Origin: a virus
Virus record (IMG/VR): IMGVR_UViG_3300032293_000933
Coordinates: 35,166 to 99,165 of that record
DNA: 64,000 nt
Strand: one strand, 5' to 3'
The notes below the pieces were generated by a model. That model did no database searches and was not told the origin of the DNA. It was given only the letters and a program-made list of their open reading frames with translations. A program made the translations under genes and the position numbers. Of this stretch, positions 1-7,765 are shown one piece after another. Numbering within the stretch: position 1 is the stretch's first letter; each line of letters opens with the position of its first letter.

Positions 1-25
1 ACAACACTAATATCTTGTATTTATT

Positions 26-1645
26 ATGAAAGTTCTAACCATTTTTTCTGGACATGATGCATCTGCAACTGTTATAAAGGATGGTGTAATTGAATATTAC
101 TTTAAGGAAGAGAGGTATAATAAGAAGAAACACTCTGGTGGGCACAAATTTATTTTTGATATTATCTCAAAAAATTTTTTGCACGATATTGATTATATTA
201 TTTTTTCATCTGGAGAAAGTCAAGAGGATAAAGATAAAAAAGATTCATCAATTAAATTATCAAATCCTAAAATTAAATTCATAAATCCAAAGTATCACCA
301 TCATTTATTTCATGCATCTGGTGCATTTTATAATAGTGGATTTGAAAAGTCTTTAATTATATGTGTTGATTCTGCAGGTGGATATCCAATTGACCCAGAA
401 GTTTTTGAATGTGATTCTGTATATGTTGCAGAATATCCATGTAAATTCACTCCTCTATATAAAAGATATTGGACTGCAAACTTACAAAAAAGATTTGATA
501 AAGTTGTAAATGGATGTAGACATATTTGTAAACATCATACTGATGAAATTAATATAGGAAATCTTTACAATAGTGCTGCACTTGCGATAGGACAAACAAT
601 TGATGATTGTGGTAAAGCAATGGGATTGTCTTCCTATGGAGTTGCGATAGAAAAATTAAAGTTTTTTGGTGAAAGAATATCGGCAGATGCAGCAATTAAA
701 AAATATTTTAAGAATTATCCAGAATTATTAGATTATATGCTGGATTTTAATGATGATGCAAACTATAAGGTTGAGATAACAAAAGATAATTATCAATTTT
801 TTTCAAACTATTGTTACGAAGTTCAACGTCAATGTCAAGAACAAGTTTGTAATCTGGTTAAAAAATATGTAGATAAAACTGGAATAAAAAAAGTTTGTAT
901 TACTGGTGGTTATGGTATGAATATTGTTACCAATTATGAATTGACCATTAGATTTCCTGACGTTAAATTTTATTTCGATCCTATGTGTGATGACAGTGGA
1001 TTAAGCATAGGAGCTTCTATGTATTCTTATAGACAATTGTCTGGAGACTCTAGAATACTTCCATCTAAAGATACTTTTTTCCATGGTTTAACCCATGATG
1101 TATCACAATACCAAGGTGTATTTGCTGATGAAAAAGAGGTGGCAAGACTACTTTATAATAATAAGTCTGTTGCAGTATATAATCATCTTGCAGAAGCGGG
1201 TCAGAGGGCATTGGGGAACCGTTCTATACTGTTTAATGCACTAAATCCAAATGCTAAAGATATTGTTAATAAAATTAAAAATAGAGAGTGGTATCGACCA
1301 TTTGCTGCTATAGTTCTTGAAGAGGACGCGCATCTCTATTTTGACAATGTGATTCCAAATCCACACATGACAGTTTGCTTTCCTGTCAAGACAAATTTAA
1401 TTCCAGGAGTTACACATGTCGATAATACTTGTAGAATACAGACAGTAAATTCTGGGCATTTACATTCTATTTTAAATGAATTTAAAAACTTGACAGGGCA
1501 TGGTATCCTATTAAATACCAGTTTTAATTTGGCAGGAGAACCTTTAGTCGAAACCCCACAAGATGCATTTAGGACTTTAAATTCTTCTTCTCTCGATTAT
1601 CTTTGGTTTTACGAAACGAAACAGTTGTTTAATTTTACTTTTTGA
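26..1645 (+). CDS. NodU/CmcH-family O-carbamoyltransferase
   Basis: The 539-residue protein has the full length of the NodU/CmcH/TobZ family, which transfers a carbamoyl group from carbamoyl phosphate, through carbamoyl-AMP, to a hydroxyl on a sugar or antibiotic. The N-terminal actin-like domain shows a metal-site pattern HHLFHA (His92 and His96) and VDSAGG near residue 115. The C-terminal YrdC-like domain has EAGQRALGNRS near 389 and LLNTSFNLAGEP near 493. It ends four bases into the next reading frame, so it is tightly packed with the following gene. A second, shorter member lies at 48899. The family is certain; the acceptor substrate is unknown, with a glycan hydroxyl the likeliest guess. 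Confidence 0.9.
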   Translation: MKVLTIFSGHDASATVIKDGVIEYYFKEERYNKKKHSGGHKFIFDIISKNFLHDIDYIIFSSGESQEDKDKKDSSIKLSNPKIKFINPKYHHHLFHASGAFYNSGFEKSLIICVDSAGGYPIDPEVFECDSVYVAEYPCKFTPLYKRYWTANLQKRFDKVVNGCRHICKHHTDEINIGNLYNSAALAIGQTIDDCGKAMGLSSYGVAIEKLKFFGERISADAAIKKYFKNYPELLDYMLDFNDDANYKVEITKDNYQFFSNYCYEVQRQCQEQVCNLVKKYVDKTGIKKVCITGGYGMNIVTNYELTIRFPDVKFYFDPMCDDSGLSIGASMYSYRQLSGDSRILPSKDTFFHGLTHDVSQYQGVFADEKEVARLLYNNKSVAVYNHLAEAGQRALGNRSILFNALNPNAKDIVNKIKNREWYRPFAAIVLEEDAHLYFDNVIPNPHMTVCFPVKTNLIPGVTHVDNTCRIQTVNSGHLHSILNEFKNLTGHGILLNTSFNLAGEPLVETPQDAFRTLNSSSLDYLWFYETKQLFNFTF

Positions 1646-1677
1646 TATATAATTTACAAATGGGAGCATTCGTTTTC

Positions 1678-2037
1678 ATGGAAGAAGAAGTTGTCACACT
1701 CCATTACGACGTGGAGAAGGCAGTAGACTTTGCTTTTCAAGGAAAGTTTATATTAAATTTCTATCAATACCTCAAAACAAATAATGCAAAGCGTCGTCAT
1801 GCTGAGCAATTTATTGACAGCAAAACAGCAGCAAGCATTAACAGTCTAATTTTAGAGTTAGATGAATATTTAAAAGGAGGTCAAGATCCAGAACATAAAC
1901 TTCTTCGTGAGGCGTATGGTCATATACCAAAACCACAAGCAAGGAAAATAAAAGAATATCTTTATGGTATTCTTCAAGATGCCTGGAGATATAGTCATGA
2001 CAAACGACCAGGAAGAAGGAAAAAGTCAAATAAATAA
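1678..2037 (+). CDS. conserved small cyanophage protein, unknown function
   Basis: About 119 residues, helical and charged, ending in a very basic tail (KRPGRRKKSNK). I chose the ATG at 1678 because a GGGAG sits 12 bases upstream; in-frame ATG 1660 and TTG 1642 are alternatives. The 3' end overlaps the next gene. It looks like a conserved T4-like cyanophage protein, but I recognise no domain. The basic tail could bind nucleic acid, which is only inference. Confidence 0.7.
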   Translation: MEEEVVTLHYDVEKAVDFAFQGKFILNFYQYLKTNNAKRRHAEQFIDSKTAASINSLILELDEYLKGGQDPEHKLLREAYGHIPKPQARKIKEYLYGILQDAWRYSHDKRPGRRKKSNK

Positions 2038-2215
2038 AATTGAATCCTCTGATATTAATCGTGGATTTGAGTTAATGTTGCGACATCGTAGCAGGAGGGA
2101 GAAGGCACCAGAACCTAGAACATTTGGTATAATGTTTGGGAAGGTAATCTCGCTCCTTAAACGAGAGATACACTTCCGATTTGAAATTTCACTTGGTATT
2201 ATTAACAAACTATAA
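1997..2215 (+). CDS. small conserved phage protein, unknown function
   Basis: A 72-residue protein starting inside the end of the previous gene (41-base overlap), which suggests translational coupling. It has an acidic N-terminus, a basic middle (RHRSRREKAPEPRTFG) and an amphipathic C-terminus. No motif is recognised. The start is uncertain, because an in-frame upstream start at 1964 exists. Confidence 0.6.
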   Translation: MTNDQEEGKSQINKIESSDINRGFELMLRHRSRREKAPEPRTFGIMFGKVISLLKREIHFRFEISLGIINKL

Positions 2216-2232
2216 CTCTCGGGAGAAGTCCA

Positions 2233-2463
2233 ATGTTAGCAGTAACTCTCACATTCTCTGCCCTATTCTCAATAATGTTTTTATTTTTGGGTGGAGTAAT
2301 CGGATGGATCGCAAAGCAACACTTCTATGAAGGAACTGCAATTGCTTATACACACCCCGAAATGTTTGATGAAAATGGGAATATTATTCCCGATGAAATA
2401 GTAGCTGTACGATTTGAAAACACAAATGACTATTACGAAGACGAAGAAGGAGACGAAGACTGA
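2233..2463 (+). CDS. small membrane protein, unknown function
   Basis: A 76-residue protein with one strong N-terminal transmembrane segment (about residues 5-28, ending in GGVIGWIAKQ) and a soluble, strongly acidic tail (YYEDEEGDED). A GGGAG lies close upstream at 2220-2224. It precedes and overlaps the next gene. It is probably a single-pass inner-membrane protein with its C-terminus in the cytoplasm; the function is unknown. Confidence 0.7.
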   Translation: MLAVTLTFSALFSIMFLFLGGVIGWIAKQHFYEGTAIAYTHPEMFDENGNIIPDEIVAVRFENTNDYYEDEEGDED

Positions 2464-2995
2464 ATCTCCTATTGAATTGCAACCAAATTCTTTTCAATTT
2501 GAAATTTTAGAATTAGTTTCTAAGCAAAGATCTAGTGTAAAAAAAGTAGAAGTCCTTCAAAAATATAGAAATGAAGGACTTACTGCAATTCTTATTTGGA
2601 ATTTTGATGATACGGCAATCTCACTATTGCCACAAGGAGATGTTCCTTACTCAAGAGTTGAGGAGCAATCTGCATTTAATGATACTCTATCTGCATCAGT
2701 AGAAAAATTGAACAAAGTTCAAGGACTTTCTAATGCAGATGAATTTATCCGTAACAGGGCAACTTCCATTCGCAATGAGTGGGAGAACTTTTATAATTAT
2801 CTTCAAGGTGGTAACCCATCTTTGTCAAGTCTCCGTAGAGAGACTATGTTTATTCAAATGCTTGAAGGACTTCATCCAAAAGAAGCTGAGATTATGGTTC
2901 TTGTTAAGGACAAAAAACTTCAAGAAAAATATAAGATTACTAAAGATATTGTTGCTGAGGCATACCCAGATATTCAATGGGGAGGTCGCTCTTGA
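2426..2995 (+). CDS. DUF6433-like conserved phage protein
   Basis: A 189-residue soluble protein. The order LVSKQRSSVKKVEVLQKY, AILIWNFDD, RRETMFIQMLEGLHPKEAE and DIVAEAYPDIQWGGRS is what I remember for the DUF6433 family of T4-like phages; that is recalled, not searched. The ATG at 2426 overlaps the preceding gene by 38 bases. The role is unknown. The 3' end carries the GGAGG that serves the next gene. Confidence 0.75.
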   Translation: MTITKTKKETKTESPIELQPNSFQFEILELVSKQRSSVKKVEVLQKYRNEGLTAILIWNFDDTAISLLPQGDVPYSRVEEQSAFNDTLSASVEKLNKVQGLSNADEFIRNRATSIRNEWENFYNYLQGGNPSLSSLRRETMFIQMLEGLHPKEAEIMVLVKDKKLQEKYKITKDIVAEAYPDIQWGGRS

Positions 2996-3261
2996 ATATC
3001 AAAATTCTTCAACAAAATTGTGATCCTGAATTATCTAATGATAGAAATCTACCTTACAATGCATATCTAGTGCATTATTGTATTGATGATTCACTTTGTT
3101 ATGATATTGTTATCGCAAATAAAAAGATAGACATTTTTGATTATTATTGGGATCTGTATAGAGAAGGATTAAAGTGGTATAAACAATCGGAAGGAAGAGT
3201 TAACCCTAAACTTTGGAATATAACTCCAAAAGAAACTAAGAGTAAAAAAAGGGGGGAGTGA
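2992..3261 (+). CDS. conserved cyanophage protein, unknown function
   Basis: About 89 residues. I prefer the TTG start at 2992 because a GGAGG (2981-2985) lies six bases upstream, inside the previous gene; the in-frame ATG at 2977 has no such site. The body has KKIDIFDYYWDLYREGLKW and a basic tail. It ends in a TGATG overlap with the next gene, so the two are probably translationally coupled. No function is recognised. Confidence 0.7.
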   Translation: MNIKILQQNCDPELSNDRNLPYNAYLVHYCIDDSLCYDIVIANKKIDIFDYYWDLYREGLKWYKQSEGRVNPKLWNITPKETKSKKRGE

Positions 3262-3473
3262 TGTCTAGTGGATTTGGCGCGGATAAACCTAAAAATGGTA
3301 AGGCAGTAGTTGTTATTAATGATAATGAAGTTAATAAACTTCTAAAAGAATATAAGAAGATTAAAAAATATATGAGATCTTCTTTATACAAAGTAAAAAC
3401 TATTGATGGTACAGAAGATGTAGTAAAAAATCTTCTGGATGAATATGGTGGCGATTCGGATGAACTCATCTGA
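3261..3473 (+). CDS. small lysine-rich protein, unknown function
   Basis: A 70-residue protein starting at an ATG that overlaps the preceding stop (TGATG) and follows a GGGGGGAG site at 3251-3258. It has a predicted coiled helix (NEVNKLLKEYKKIKKYMRS) and an acidic C-terminus. Nothing is recognised beyond its place in this string of small genes. Confidence 0.65.
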   Translation: MSSGFGADKPKNGKAVVVINDNEVNKLLKEYKKIKKYMRSSLYKVKTIDGTEDVVKNLLDEYGGDSDELI

Positions 3474-4173
3474 TTGTTATAATTTTGATTGGGACCAGTA
3501 TAGGGAACAAATAGATAAATGTGTATCTAAAAAATATTTTTTAGATTATACACCAGATGGTATAGAGACAGTTGAATTTGATGCATTTTACATATCTAAA
3601 AGATATAAAATTCTATACATACCAATATCAAAAAATGCATCAACTTCTTTAAAGAATTTAATTGACTTTGAACCTGTGTACCAAGTACCAAATGTTCAGA
3701 GTCAATTTGATTTAGAAATACCAGAAGAATATAAAAAAGAATATAAAATTTTAGTTGTTACTAGGCATCCAAAGGATAGATGGATTTCTGGATTCAATCA
3801 ATTTCTTAGCGAGGTTGGGGTTTATCTTTCTACACCAAACTCTAGAGATATATTATTAGAGTTAAGAAACAAAAAATTTATATTTGATGGGCATACTTTG
3901 CCACAGTTTAGATTTATAGATTACTGCTTTCAACCATCAAAAATAAACTTTGACATTAATCTTATTAGAATCGATGAGTTTTTTGAACAAAAAATATCTG
4001 ATTTTATTGGTTGCGAAGTTCCAATAAAGAAAAAAAATTTAATGGATGGTGAGTATTTAAAAATTAAAAACTATGAATTATGTTGTAAGATTTTTAATGA
4101 CTATTGTTTAAGGCATCAAAAATTTATAGATGTATACAGTCAAGATTATGTCCTGTACAATAATTCTAAATAA
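3460..4173 (+). CDS. sulfotransferase-like protein
   Basis: About 237 residues. YIPISKNASTSL matches the 5'-phosphosulfate loop of PAPS-dependent sulfotransferases (usual form IPKTGGTS). About 40 residues later, VVTRHPKDRWISGF matches the 3'-phosphate site (usual form RDPVERFVSGY). The spacing fits the Sulfotransfer_2-type fold, which moves sulfate from PAPS to a sugar or small molecule. The start is uncertain: ATG 3460 follows GGTGG, ATG 3439 is in frame, and both overlap the previous gene. It may act with the carbamoyltransferases and oxygenases in this window. The substrate is unknown. Confidence 0.65.
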   Translation: MNSSDCYNFDWDQYREQIDKCVSKKYFLDYTPDGIETVEFDAFYISKRYKILYIPISKNASTSLKNLIDFEPVYQVPNVQSQFDLEIPEEYKKEYKILVVTRHPKDRWISGFNQFLSEVGVYLSTPNSRDILLELRNKKFIFDGHTLPQFRFIDYCFQPSKINFDINLIRIDEFFEQKISDFIGCEVPIKKKNLMDGEYLKIKNYELCCKIFNDYCLRHQKFIDVYSQDYVLYNNSK

Positions 4174-4199
4174 AAAAATGTCAAATATTTAAAGTAGAG

Positions 4200-4526
4200 A
4201 TGGGGAAACATTACTTATTAAATTTGTATGGGTGTTCTTTTGTATTGTTAGATGATCAAGAATACCTAATAAAGTTATTAGAAGAGGCAGCTAGTATTAG
4301 TGGTGCTACTGTAGTCAATACAATTTTTAAAAAATTTGATCCTCAAGGAGTTACTGTACTAACTTTGCTATCTGAAAGTCATATTAGTATTCATACTTGG
4401 CCAGAAAAGGGAGAGGCTGCAGTAGATCTGTTTACATGTGGCGATTGTGACCCAAAGATTGGATGTGATATGATAATTGAACAATTGTATGCTACAAATC
4501 ATACTTTGAGTTATATTGAACGATGA
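4200..4526 (+). CDS. speD: S-adenosylmethionine decarboxylase proenzyme (SpeD)
   Basis: A 108-residue prokaryotic-type AdoMet decarboxylase. The self-cleavage site is plain: SESHISIHTWPE near residue 60, where the serine after glutamate becomes the pyruvoyl cofactor. FTCGDCDP further on carries the conserved catalytic cysteine. The product, decarboxylated AdoMet, is the aminopropyl donor for spermidine. speD is known as an auxiliary gene of cyanophages. The stop overlaps the next small gene's start (ATGA). Confidence 0.93.
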   Translation: MGKHYLLNLYGCSFVLLDDQEYLIKLLEEAASISGATVVNTIFKKFDPQGVTVLTLLSESHISIHTWPEKGEAAVDLFTCGDCDPKIGCDMIIEQLYATNHTLSYIER

Positions 4527-4654
4527 TTAATAAAATTGTTGAAGCATTGGATCCAGTTGTTGTTGGTACAATTTTAGGAATTATGTTACTATTCCCATTT
4601 TCTTTTTTCATTTATGATTCAAGTAAGAATCCTGATAAGTATAGACACAAATAA
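4523..4654 (+). CDS. 43-residue single-pass membrane peptide
   Basis: The ATG overlaps the stop of speD (ATGA). The product has one hydrophobic helix of about 21 residues (VVVGTILGIMLLFPFSFFIY) followed by a short polar tail ending KYRHK. The size and layout resemble small thylakoid or inner-membrane subunits, but I cannot match it to a named one. The overlap with speD supports it being translated. Confidence 0.55.
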   Translation: MINKIVEALDPVVVGTILGIMLLFPFSFFIYDSSKNPDKYRHK

Positions 4655-4657
4655 TAG

Positions 4658-4686
4658 TTGACAAAATAAATTTTGCCTTCTATAAT
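4658..4686 (+). promoter_or_regulatory. sigma70-type promoter
   Basis: A consensus -35 TTGACA (4658-4663) is followed by exactly 17 bases and a consensus -10 TATAAT (4681-4686). It lies 23 bases before the ATG at 4709 and probably drives the 4709-5274 genes early, using host polymerase. Confidence 0.85.
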
Positions 4687-4708
4687 TTAAAAATATATCT
4701 TTCTCATC

Positions 4709-4912
4709 ATGACATATAAACCTTATAGTATGGAATGGAATCGGCATAGATACCTTGCCGAAGCAATTCAACAGTATTTTAATACTGATGCTTCGTTAGA
4801 CACTATTTTAGATGACATTGTGGATGTTCTGGAGAAGAATGTTGAACATCACAAGACTCGTGCAGAAAAATTTCAAGAAGTTTTGGATGGATTAAAATCT
4901 CTTCCATATTGA
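4709..4912 (+). CDS. conserved small cyanophage protein
   Basis: A 67-residue, mostly helical protein starting MTYKPYSMEWNRHRYLAEA. I remember similar short proteins from many T4-like cyanophages, without a function. It is the first gene after a consensus promoter, so it is probably made early. The helical, charged C-terminus (residues 34-64) could form a dimer. Confidence 0.75.
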   Translation: MTYKPYSMEWNRHRYLAEAIQQYFNTDASLDTILDDIVDVLEKNVEHHKTRAEKFQEVLDGLKSLPY

Positions 4913-4947
4913 TTTGAATACTAAATAACCCTATATGGAGACTACAT

Positions 4948-5274
4948 ATGCTCTCTACACAATATCGACTTCGTTTGGAAGCAATCTGTGATAAAATTGC
5001 TAAACATCAAGAAGTCACTTTAGATGATATGATTTGGGCAGAGAAACTTGCCAAGGCAAATAGGACCGCAGGTACAATGCTCCGCCAAGCAAGAAGAACA
5101 GCAGAAAATCCCGACATGAAGAAGGGTGATATGGATGATTTTTTAAATCAACTTGACATTGGTGGATTGGGTCACGAACGTTTTGGTATTCGTAGATTTG
5201 AAAGTGTTGATGATATTGTAGATTTCTTTTCGGAAGATAGAGATAAGCCTGACGATTGGAGACAAAGAGATTAA
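4948..5274 (+). CDS. conserved cyanophage protein, unknown function
   Basis: A 108-residue protein with a helical N-terminal half (RLEAICDKIAKHQEVTLDDM, WAEKLAKANRTA) and an acidic C-terminal half with LGHERFGIRRFES. A GGAG lies about 10 bases before the ATG. It belongs to the conserved small-gene set of cyanomyoviruses and is probably cotranscribed with 4709-4912. No catalytic motif is seen. Confidence 0.75.
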   Translation: MLSTQYRLRLEAICDKIAKHQEVTLDDMIWAEKLAKANRTAGTMLRQARRTAENPDMKKGDMDDFLNQLDIGGLGHERFGIRRFESVDDIVDFFSEDRDKPDDWRQRD

Positions 5275-5299
5275 AATGTATTACATTTTACAAAAAGAC

Positions 5300-5328
5300 T
5301 TGCCTATATAATGCAATAGGTCTATAAT
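5300..5328 (+). promoter_or_regulatory. sigma70-type promoter
   Basis: TTGCCT (5300-5305), a 17-base spacer and a perfect TATAAT (5323-5328). A second TATAAT at 5307-5312 lacks a good -35. It drives the 5388-5844 genes, which end in a clear terminator. Confidence 0.75.
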
Positions 5329-5334
5329 GACCTT

Positions 5335-5391
5335 ACGTTCATCCCTATGGGACGGAAGTAAGCCGACTCGGAACGGAACGTTCATCTATGG
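5335..5391 (+). promoter_or_regulatory. leader with duplicated start region, mini-ORF and hairpin
   Basis: ACGTTCATCCCTATGG (5335-5350) is repeated imperfectly as ACGTTCATCTATGG (5378-5391), the second copy holding the start codon of the 5388 gene. The first copy opens a four-codon frame, ATG GGA CGG AAG TAA (5347-5361, MGRK). A hairpin GAACG-GAA-CGTTC (5371-5383) sits just before the real ATG. It may control translation of the downstream gene. Confidence 0.45.
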
Positions 5392-5540
5392 AAGCACTCA
5401 TTCTTTCATGCTTACAGGCACAGTTAATTGCTGGGAGAGTTAATAAACAAGACATTCCTAAACAGATTAAGAATGATTTAATTTGGGAGATTAAACAAAT
5501 CTCTCCCAAAGAGTGTAAAATAGACGCAAAAGCCAACTGA
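5388..5540 (+). CDS. 50-residue conserved small protein
   Basis: MEALILSCLQAQLIAGRV opens a short helical protein with two cysteines and a basic C-terminus. It follows a promoter and an unusual duplicated leader. It resembles a short protein I recall in other cyanophages, without a function. It is the first gene of a three-gene unit closed by the terminator at 5849. Confidence 0.6.
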   Translation: MEALILSCLQAQLIAGRVNKQDIPKQIKNDLIWEIKQISPKECKIDAKAN

Positions 5541-5578
5541 AGGAACGCTCTTTAGCCTCAAAATTAAGGAGAACCCTA

Positions 5579-5746
5579 ATGTCTAAAGTCGTATATCGTG
5601 GTGTCGAATATGACACCAACGACCGCCCAAATCAAACTTTGAAAAGAGAACCTCATGTAGAAATCTATCGCGGAACAATGTTCTGGGTGGATGAAAATGG
5701 AAACAAATTCTCTATGGAAAAGTCAAAGGGAGGTAATGTAAAATGA
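5579..5746 (+). CDS. DUF4278-like small protein
   Basis: A 55-residue protein. The motif VYRGVEYD near the start and EIYRGTMFW in the middle match the pattern of DUF4278, a family of small cyanobacterial proteins of unknown function (typical core YRGV.Y). A strong AAGGAG lies upstream. The stop overlaps the next ATG. This suggests a gene shared with the cyanobacterial host. Confidence 0.65.
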   Translation: MSKVVYRGVEYDTNDRPNQTLKREPHVEIYRGTMFWVDENGNKFSMEKSKGGNVK

Positions 5747-5844
5747 ATACTTACTTCGTTCGTTACCTCAAGAAAAAAGCAAAGAAGGAAAGTCTTCTTA
5801 AAGCTGCACAGTTAAATATGGCAAAACAACCACAAATTGCTTAA
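5743..5844 (+). CDS. 33-residue basic peptide
   Basis: Starts MNTYFVRYLKKKAKKES and is very lysine-rich. Its ATG overlaps the previous stop (ATGA) and an AGGGAGG site lies inside the end of that gene. The terminator begins five bases after its stop, which supports it being the last gene of a real transcription unit. Function unknown. Confidence 0.5.
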   Translation: MNTYFVRYLKKKAKKESLLKAAQLNMAKQPQIA

Positions 5845-5848
5845 TATA

Positions 5849-5878
5849 AAGAGGGGACTTGACTCCCCTCTTTTTTTT
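5849..5878 (+). terminator. rho-independent terminator
   Basis: An 8-bp perfect stem, AGAGGGGA pairing with TCCCCTCT, has a 6-base loop (CTTGAC) and runs into eight Ts. It closes the 5388-5844 unit. Confidence 0.92.
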
Positions 5879-5910
5879 ATCTATAATTACCTTTGTTGAG
5901 GTTAATAAAA

Positions 5911-6075
5911 ATGGATAGAGAAAAGCTAAAGCTATTAATTAATACTCTTAAACAACTTATTGAAGAAATAGAATCTGAAGTTCTTTCAGATACAGAAAGT
6001 TATGTACAAGAATATGATTATAGTATAACCGATTACGATGAAGTCTTTGAGGATGACGATGGATACTGCGATTAA
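5911..6075 (+). CDS. small acidic protein, unknown function
   Basis: A 54-residue protein with a helical N-terminus (DREKLKLLINTLKQLIEEIE) and an extremely acidic tail (DYDEVFEDDDGYCD). A TATAAT-like box at 5882-5887 lies 23 bases upstream of the ATG, right after the terminator, so a new transcript probably starts here. It overlaps the next gene by 17 bases. No function recognised. Confidence 0.55.
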   Translation: MDREKLKLLINTLKQLIEEIESEVLSDTESYVQEYDYSITDYDEVFEDDDGYCD

Positions 6076-6628
6076 TACCTATCATAGATACCTTAACTTA
6101 CCTTTCACTATTGGTCCTCTTCCGTTATTTAAGGAACAGGGTAATCAAATCAGACATTTTTATATTAATGATTATCCATTCTATCCAATGGAAGAATTTT
6201 TTGTTGACCTTGGATTGACTCTTCATCTTAAAGAAGTATTTTATACCCCACCATTCTCTAAGATTCCGATTCATACCGATCATGGTCACTATACAAATCA
6301 TGCCAAGATTAATATGTCTTGGGGACCTGAAGAAGGTGTGATACAATGGTGGAAGTCTGATAAAACTAAAAGAATGCAACTGAATGGTTATCAGGGTAGC
6401 ACCGATGAATACCATGATAATCTTTGGGCAAATGAGGAAGATTCTGAACTTCTTTATGAGGCAAATACAAATCGACCTAGTTTAGTTAACGTGGGTGTTT
6501 TGCACGGTACAAATAATCCCACACCGCATGGTAGATGGACGTTATGCTTTGTTCCAGTCAACCAAGCGGGACAGTTTATACACTGGGATTCTGCTTTAGA
6601 AATTTTTAAAAATTATTTGGAGAGTTAA
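6059..6628 (+). CDS. 2OG-Fe(II) oxygenase-like protein
   Basis: A 189-residue cupin-fold protein related to Asp/Asn hydroxylases. The iron ligands can be proposed as HTD in IPIHTDHGHY (near residue 71) and His in NVGVLHGTNN (near 148), with the 2-oxoglutarate-binding Arg in GRWTLCF (near 162). The start at 6059 has GAGG six bases upstream; ATGs at 6053 and 6038 are in frame. It lies directly before thyX. It is one of at least seven such enzymes in this window; the substrate is unknown. Confidence 0.7.
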   Translation: MDTAINTYHRYLNLPFTIGPLPLFKEQGNQIRHFYINDYPFYPMEEFFVDLGLTLHLKEVFYTPPFSKIPIHTDHGHYTNHAKINMSWGPEEGVIQWWKSDKTKRMQLNGYQGSTDEYHDNLWANEEDSELLYEANTNRPSLVNVGVLHGTNNPTPHGRWTLCFVPVNQAGQFIHWDSALEIFKNYLES

Positions 6629-7345
6629 ATGTCTAATATTGTTAAATTGATTGCTGTTACTCAAGGTGCAGGAGAACTTGCTGGAAAGTCTGCACAGGAA
6701 GTAATTACATACAATGCTCGTGTAAGCAATCCAAGTAATCAACTTAAATTTGATACGTCTGCTGGACTTCTTCGTTATTGTATCAAGCAAAATCATTGGT
6801 CTATCTTCGAGCAAGCAGATATGACTCTTGAAATCAATACGACTCGTGGTATCGCAGCTCAAGTGCTTCGTCATAGGTCCTTCACATATCAGGAATTTTC
6901 ACAACGTTACGCAGATACAAAACTACTTACTGATCTTCCTGAGGTTCCTGAACTTCGTAGGCAGGATGAAAAGAATCGTCAGAACTCAACGAATGATCTT
7001 GATGAGCATGTAAGGGAAAAGTTTGAAGGAATGATTGAACAACACTTTGAAGAGTCCCAACGTCTCTACGATAAGATGCTTGATGCAGGTGTTGCAAAGG
7101 AATGTGCAAGGTTTGTGCTTCCACTCGCAACCCCCACCAGAATCTACATGAAGGGTTCTGTAAGGTCATGGATCCATTATATTGACCTACGCTCTGCTCA
7201 CGGCACTCAGAAGGAGCATATGGACATCGCAGAAGCAGCACGTTGCGTCTTTATCTGTCAGTTCCCTGATATTGCTAAAGCACTTGGTTGGGAACCAGAG
7301 AACTGTCCAGAATGTATTGATGCCCCATCTATTATCATCCAATAA
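6629..7345 (+). CDS. thyX: FAD-dependent thymidylate synthase ThyX
   Basis: A 238-residue flavin-dependent thymidylate synthase that makes dTMP from dUMP with methylene-tetrahydrofolate and NADPH. The ThyX signature RHRSFTYQEFSQRY lies near residues 81-94, matching RHRxxxxxxxS. The phage probably uses it to supply dTMP for its own replication, a standard cyanophage auxiliary gene. Codon use is rich in CGT compared with most neighbours. The ATG follows GGAGAG. Confidence 0.96.
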   Translation: MSNIVKLIAVTQGAGELAGKSAQEVITYNARVSNPSNQLKFDTSAGLLRYCIKQNHWSIFEQADMTLEINTTRGIAAQVLRHRSFTYQEFSQRYADTKLLTDLPEVPELRRQDEKNRQNSTNDLDEHVREKFEGMIEQHFEESQRLYDKMLDAGVAKECARFVLPLATPTRIYMKGSVRSWIHYIDLRSAHGTQKEHMDIAEAARCVFICQFPDIAKALGWEPENCPECIDAPSIIIQ

Positions 7346-7348
7346 ATA
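7341..7348 (+). promoter_or_regulatory. T4-type late promoter box
   Basis: AATAAATA, 22 bases before the ATG at 7371. It matches the core of the T4 late promoter (TATAAATA) apart from the first base, and shares its spacing with four other copies in this window. Confidence 0.5.
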
Positions 7349-7370
7349 AGTTATCTTTATTATAGAAGTT

Positions 7371-7613
7371 ATGGCAATTTATCCTATTATTCATGTTGAG
7401 ACTGGAGAAAAAAAGGTCGTTGAAATGAGTGTTAATGATATTATGCAGTGGTATAAAGATAACCCAGAATGGAGACGAGATTGGTCTGAAGGTTGTGCTT
7501 CTACTGGTGAGGTTGGTGAATGGAAAGACCAATTGATTAAAAAGCACCCTGGGTGGAATGATGTTCTTGAGAAGGCATCTAGAGCACCAAAATCTAATGT
7601 GAAAAAGATTTAA
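7371..7613 (+). CDS. conserved phage protein, unknown function
   Basis: An 80-residue protein. The pattern VETGEKKVVEMSVNDIMQWY, NPEWRRDWS, GEVGEWKDQLIKKHPGWNDV is one I remember from short proteins in many T4-like marine phages. It has tryptophan-rich repeats of the P-x-W type. No function is assigned. A late-promoter box lies upstream. Confidence 0.75.
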   Translation: MAIYPIIHVETGEKKVVEMSVNDIMQWYKDNPEWRRDWSEGCASTGEVGEWKDQLIKKHPGWNDVLEKASRAPKSNVKKI

Positions 7614-7615
7614 TC

Positions 7616-7765
7616 ATGGTTGGGAATGATAAAACAACGGATCGATGGTATAATAACAATAAAAATGTATTAAATACTATTGTTGGTGGTGCCAAACATA
7701 TTTGGCATCATCTCCTAAACAAAAAAACAAAGTATCCATTAAAGAATTTATTTCTTGGTGGATAA
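7616..7765 (+). CDS. possible 49-residue protein
   Basis: A short frame (MVGNDKTTDRWYNNNKN...) fills most of the 180-base gap before phoH. It starts three bases after the preceding stop and is basic and aromatic-rich. Another frame over the same bases would extend phoH upstream to 7702, so this gene is doubtful. No family is recognised. Confidence 0.3.
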   Translation: MVGNDKTTDRWYNNNKNVLNTIVGGAKHIWHHLLNKKTKYPLKNLFLGG

